Shown piece by piece: positions 61,154 through 64,000 of a stretch of DNA of 64,000 bases (the first letter of the stretch is position 1; each line of letters starts with the position of its first letter). The DNA is from Acholeplasma equirhinis. GTDB lineage: Bacteria > Bacillota_I > Bacilli_A > Acholeplasmatales > Acholeplasmataceae. The stretch covers positions 1,116,001-1,180,000 of the forward strand of contig NZ_JAFIDC010000001.1 in assembly GCF_017052655.1 (NCBI RefSeq), in the 5' to 3' direction. The notes below the pieces were generated by a model. It searched no databases, had not been told where the DNA came from, and saw only the letters and a list, made by a program, of their open reading frames with translations. Both the position numbers and the translations under genes were made by a program.

Positions 61154-63970
61154 TTATAAGACTTCTTTTAAATATTTTCCAGTATAACTGTTTTCATTTT
61201 GTGCAAGTTCTTCAGGGGTACCCATACCAACAATCATACCACCACCTGCACCACCTTCAGGACCTAAATCAATAATGTGGTCAGCATTCTTAATGACATC
61301 TAAGTTATGCTCAATTACAATCATTGTTGCCCCTTGGTCAACAATACGGTGTAATACTTTAATTAAGCGATTGACATCATCTGTATGAAGACCTGTTGTT
61401 GGCTCATCTAAGACATATAGAGTTGATGGTGTAATACGTTTGTATAATTCAGATGCAAGCTTAACTCTTTGTGCTTCACCGCCTGATAGTGTTGTTGCAG
61501 ATTGACCAAGTTTGATATAGCCTAAACCTACATCACGGATGGTTTCAAGTAGTCTTGAAATCTTTGGATGATTTTCAAAGAATGTGCATGCATCTTCAAT
61601 CGTCATATCAAGTACTTCTGCAATATTCTTTCCTCTATATTTAATTTGTAATGTTTCGTGATTATATCTTGTACCACCACAAACCTCACAAGGTACATAA
61701 ACATCCGGAAGGAAGTGCATTGAAATCTTCTTCACGCCATCACCACCGCAGTGTTCACAACGACCACCTTTGACGTTAAATGAGAATCTACCTTTGAGAT
61801 AACCTCTCATCTTTGCTTCATTCGTTAATGCAAATACATCTCTAATGTCATCAAATACACCGGTGTATGTTGCAGGATTACTTCTTGGATTGTATCCGAT
61901 TGGTGATTGTGAAATTTCAATAATTTTATCAATATATCCGTAATCAGCAATCATATCATGCTTACCAGCAAGATCTTTTGATTTATATAATTTTTGTCGT
62001 AAACCTTTAACTAAGATTTCATTCACAAGCGTTGATTTACCAGAACCAGATACTCCTGTGACTAAAGTTAGTTTAGAAAGAGGGAATGCAACTGTTAAAT
62101 TCTTCAGATTGTTTTCACGTGCACCAACAACCATGATATCTTTACCGTTACCTTCTCTTCGTTTTTTAGGTGTCTCAACTTCTAGATCACCTTTTAAGTA
62201 ACGACCTGTAATACTTTTTGGATTATTCATAACTTCTTCAGGTGTACCTGCTGCAATGACTTCACCACCGTGAATACCTGCACCAGGTCCAATGTCAATT
62301 AAATAATCTGATTGAATCATGGTGTCATGGTCATGTTCAACAACGACTAAAGTATTGCCTAAATCTCTCATTTTCTTTAATGAGTTAATTAATCTTTGAT
62401 TATCTTTTTGGTGTAACCCAATCGATGGTTCATCCAGTACATATAAGACACCAGATAACTTAGAACCTATTTGGGTTGCAAGTCGAATACGTTGAGCTTC
62501 ACCACCTGAAAGTGTGCCTGCACTTCTTGCAAGATTTAAATAACCTAATCCCACATCATTTAAGAAGTTTAATCGATGTTCAATTTCTTGTAAGAGTAAT
62601 TTAGCAATTTGTCTTTGTTCATCGTTTAAACCTAAATCATTAATTAAAACTAAAAGATCTTCAATTGAATGTGCCATCATTTCAGAGATATTTAAAGCTC
62701 TGACTTTAACAGATCTTGCAGCTTCGTTTAATCTTTGACCTTGACATACTGGACAAGTAGTTTCAGTCATGAATGATTCAATCCATGATCTTGCCCAATC
62801 TGAAGATGTTTCAATATAACGACGATTTAATTGAGAAATTAAACCTTCATAACGCGCAACTTTTTCGTGGTAACGTCCACTGTTTGATTTAAGTTTAAAA
62901 TGAATTTCTTCATCAGAACCATAAAGAATGATATTGAGCTTATCTTCAGGTAATTCTCTAATTGGTACATAAGGATCTATATTATAGTGATTACAAATAA
63001 TTTCTAACTCTTGTAAAGAAAGATTTCCTTCATCTGCATAACGATAAGGAATTAACCCACCATTTAATATCCCTCTTTCAGGGTCTGTAACAAGTTCTTT
63101 TGTTACCTCTAATTTTAACCCTAAACCATTACAATGTGGACAAGCACCAATTGGCGTATTAAATGAGAAAAGTCTTGGTTCTAGTTCAGGTATCGTAAAG
63201 TCGATACCTTCACAATAATAGTTTTCACTAAAGTTAATGATTTCTTTATCATTTACAACGACTCTTGTTTTACCACCTGCATATTTACTTGCAAGTTCTA
63301 AAGCGTCGAATACTCTTGAACGAATACCTTCTTTAATAACGACTCTATCGACGATTAATCCAATATCATGGAACTTGTTTTTATCAAGTGCATCCATTTC
63401 TTCGATTAACATCGTTTCACCATCTACCCAAACTCTTGTGAATCCTTCTTTTAAAAATTGAGCTAACTTATCTTTATGTGTACCTTTTTGACGTTCAACA
63501 ACGGGTGCTACAATCACAACTCTAGAACCTTCAGGAATTTGAAGAACTCTTAAAGTCATTTCTTCAATAGTCTGTTTTGTTACAGGTACATCAGAACCTG
63601 GACAATAAGGTGTACCAACTCTTGCATAAAGTAATCTAAAATAATCATAAATTTCAGTTACTGTACCAACCGTTGAACGTGGGTTATTTGAGGTTGTTCT
63701 TTGATCGATTGAAATTGAAGGTGATAACCCTTCAATTGAATCAACATCAGGTTTTTCATAATTGCCTAAAAATTGTCTTGCATAACTCGATAATGACTCC
63801 ATATAGCGTCTTTGACCTTCTTGATAAATCGTATCAAAAGCTAAACTTGATTTACCTGAACCAGAAACACCTGTCATGACGACAAGTTTATTTTTAGGTA
63901 TATCTATATTGATATTTTTTAAATTGTTTTCGCGTGCTCCGCGAACTCTAATCCAGTCATTATTATTCAT
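61154..63970 (-). CDS. uvrA: Excinuclease ABC subunit A
   Basis: Damage-sensing ATPase of nucleotide excision repair, 938 residues. Two ATPase halves with Walker [13 protein letters not shown] and [12 protein letters not shown], signatures [12 protein letters not shown] and [12 protein letters not shown], zinc modules CPHC...CPVC and CEHC...CEVC. AAGGTG stands 7 bases before ATG 63970. Confidence 0.98.
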   Translation of the reverse strand: MNNNDWIRVRGARENNLKNINIDIPKNKLVVMTGVSGSGKSSLAFDTIYQEGQRRYMESLSSYARQFLGNYEKPDVDSIEGLSPSISIDQRTTSNNPRSTVGTVTEIYDYFRLLYARVGTPYCPGSDVPVTKQTIEEMTLRVLQIPEGSRVVIVAPVVERQKGTHKDKLAQFLKEGFTRVWVDGETMLIEEMDALDKNKFHDIGLIVDRVVIKEGIRSRVFDALELASKYAGGKTRVVVNDKEIINFSENYYCEGIDFTIPELEPRLFSFNTPIGACPHCNGLGLKLEVTKELVTDPERGILNGGLIPYRYADEGNLSLQELEIICNHYNIDPYVPIRELPEDKLNIILYGSDEEIHFKLKSNSGRYHEKVARYEGLISQLNRRYIETSSDWARSWIESFMTETTCPVCQGQRLNEAARSVKVRALNISEMMAHSIEDLLVLINDLGLNDEQRQIAKLLLQEIEHRLNFLNDVGLGYLNLARSAGTLSGGEAQRIRLATQIGSKLSGVLYVLDEPSIGLHQKDNQRLINSLKKMRDLGNTLVVVEHDHDTMIQSDYLIDIGPGAGIHGGEVIAAGTPEEVMNNPKSITGRYLKGDLEVETPKKRREGNGKDIMVVGARENNLKNLTVAFPLSKLTLVTGVSGSGKSTLVNEILVKGLRQKLYKSKDLAGKHDMIADYGYIDKIIEISQSPIGYNPRSNPATYTGVFDDIRDVFALTNEAKMRGYLKGRFSFNVKGGRCEHCGGDGVKKISMHFLPDVYVPCEVCGGTRYNHETLQIKYRGKNIAEVLDMTIEDACTFFENHPKISRLLETIRDVGLGYIKLGQSATTLSGGEAQRVKLASELYKRITPSTLYVLDEPTTGLHTDDVNRLIKVLHRIVDQGATMIVIEHNLDVIKNADHIIDLGPEGGAGGGMIVGMGTPEELAQNENSYTGKYLKEVL

Positions 63971-64000
63971 TAATTAGCACCTTGAACGCATCTTCACTCA

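Noticed and set aside
63966-64000. Short open frame at the right edge overlapping the uvrA start (reads [11 protein letters not shown] before a stop)
   Set aside because: Only eleven codons are visible. It could be the end of uvrB, the usual neighbour, but nothing in it is diagnostic.

Overview
The window comes from a low-GC wall-less bacterium, most likely an Acholeplasma or close relative (Acholeplasmataceae). The gene set and gene order are those of a reduced Firmicute. Unlike mycoplasmas, TGA acts as a stop here: it ends mrnC at 4552-4554 and the thioredoxin gene at 23668-23670. Nearly every gene is on the minus strand. Only a SecB-like gene (13.5 kb) and a thioredoxin / flavoprotein reductase / DUF1801 trio (23.4-24.9 kb) run on the plus strand.

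Layout. 0-11 kb: a Bacillus-type translation block (gltX, cysS, mrnC, rlmB, a SigH-like sigma factor, rpmG, secE) interrupted by a GLUG-repeat lipoprotein, a two-nuclease DUF2779 protein and a CtpE-like P-type ATPase. 11-13.4 kb: two duplicated membrane-protein genes with identical 58-bp terminators, then rplM-rpsI with a leader. 13.5-16.8 kb: SecB-like gene, YitT-family protein, and metG behind a methionine T-box. 16.8-23.3 kb: the run ecfA1-ecfA2-ecfT-truA-tmk-holB-trmN6-rsmI. 23.3-29 kb: redox pair, DUF1801 gene with an apparent ATA start, fructokinase-like gene, pepF, a frameshifted tag gene and a membrane protein. 29-43.7 kb: the complete S10-spc-alpha superoperon (rpsJ to rplQ, 30 genes, including secY, adk, map, infA, rpmJ and rpoA).

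43.7-52.6 kb is the accessory part. It holds a gene that looks like a catalytically dead PTS Enzyme I, a MarR/FabT-like regulator with degV and a FabT-type operator, a six-gene run with two membrane-anchored PD-(D/E)XK-type proteins (NERD and Mrr-like), and small enzymes. 52.7-55.1 kb: tRNA-Glu, tRNA-Ser and tex. 55.2-64 kb: uvrA, a YvlD-like protein, hprK, an lgt-ppaX fusion, trxB, whiA and acpS, a chain that keeps Bacillus gene order.

Most of the window is housekeeping. The observations most worth checking are the dead Enzyme I-like gene, the lgt-ppaX fusion, the FabT-type operator, the membrane-nuclease operon, the ATA start, two thioredoxin-reductase-like proteins without the usual NADPH signature, a SecB homologue in a mollicute, and zinc-free S14 and L36. 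No stretch over 300 bases lacks a gene. The longest gap (16529-16795) is the T-box leader. No CRISPR, insertion sequence or prophage was seen.
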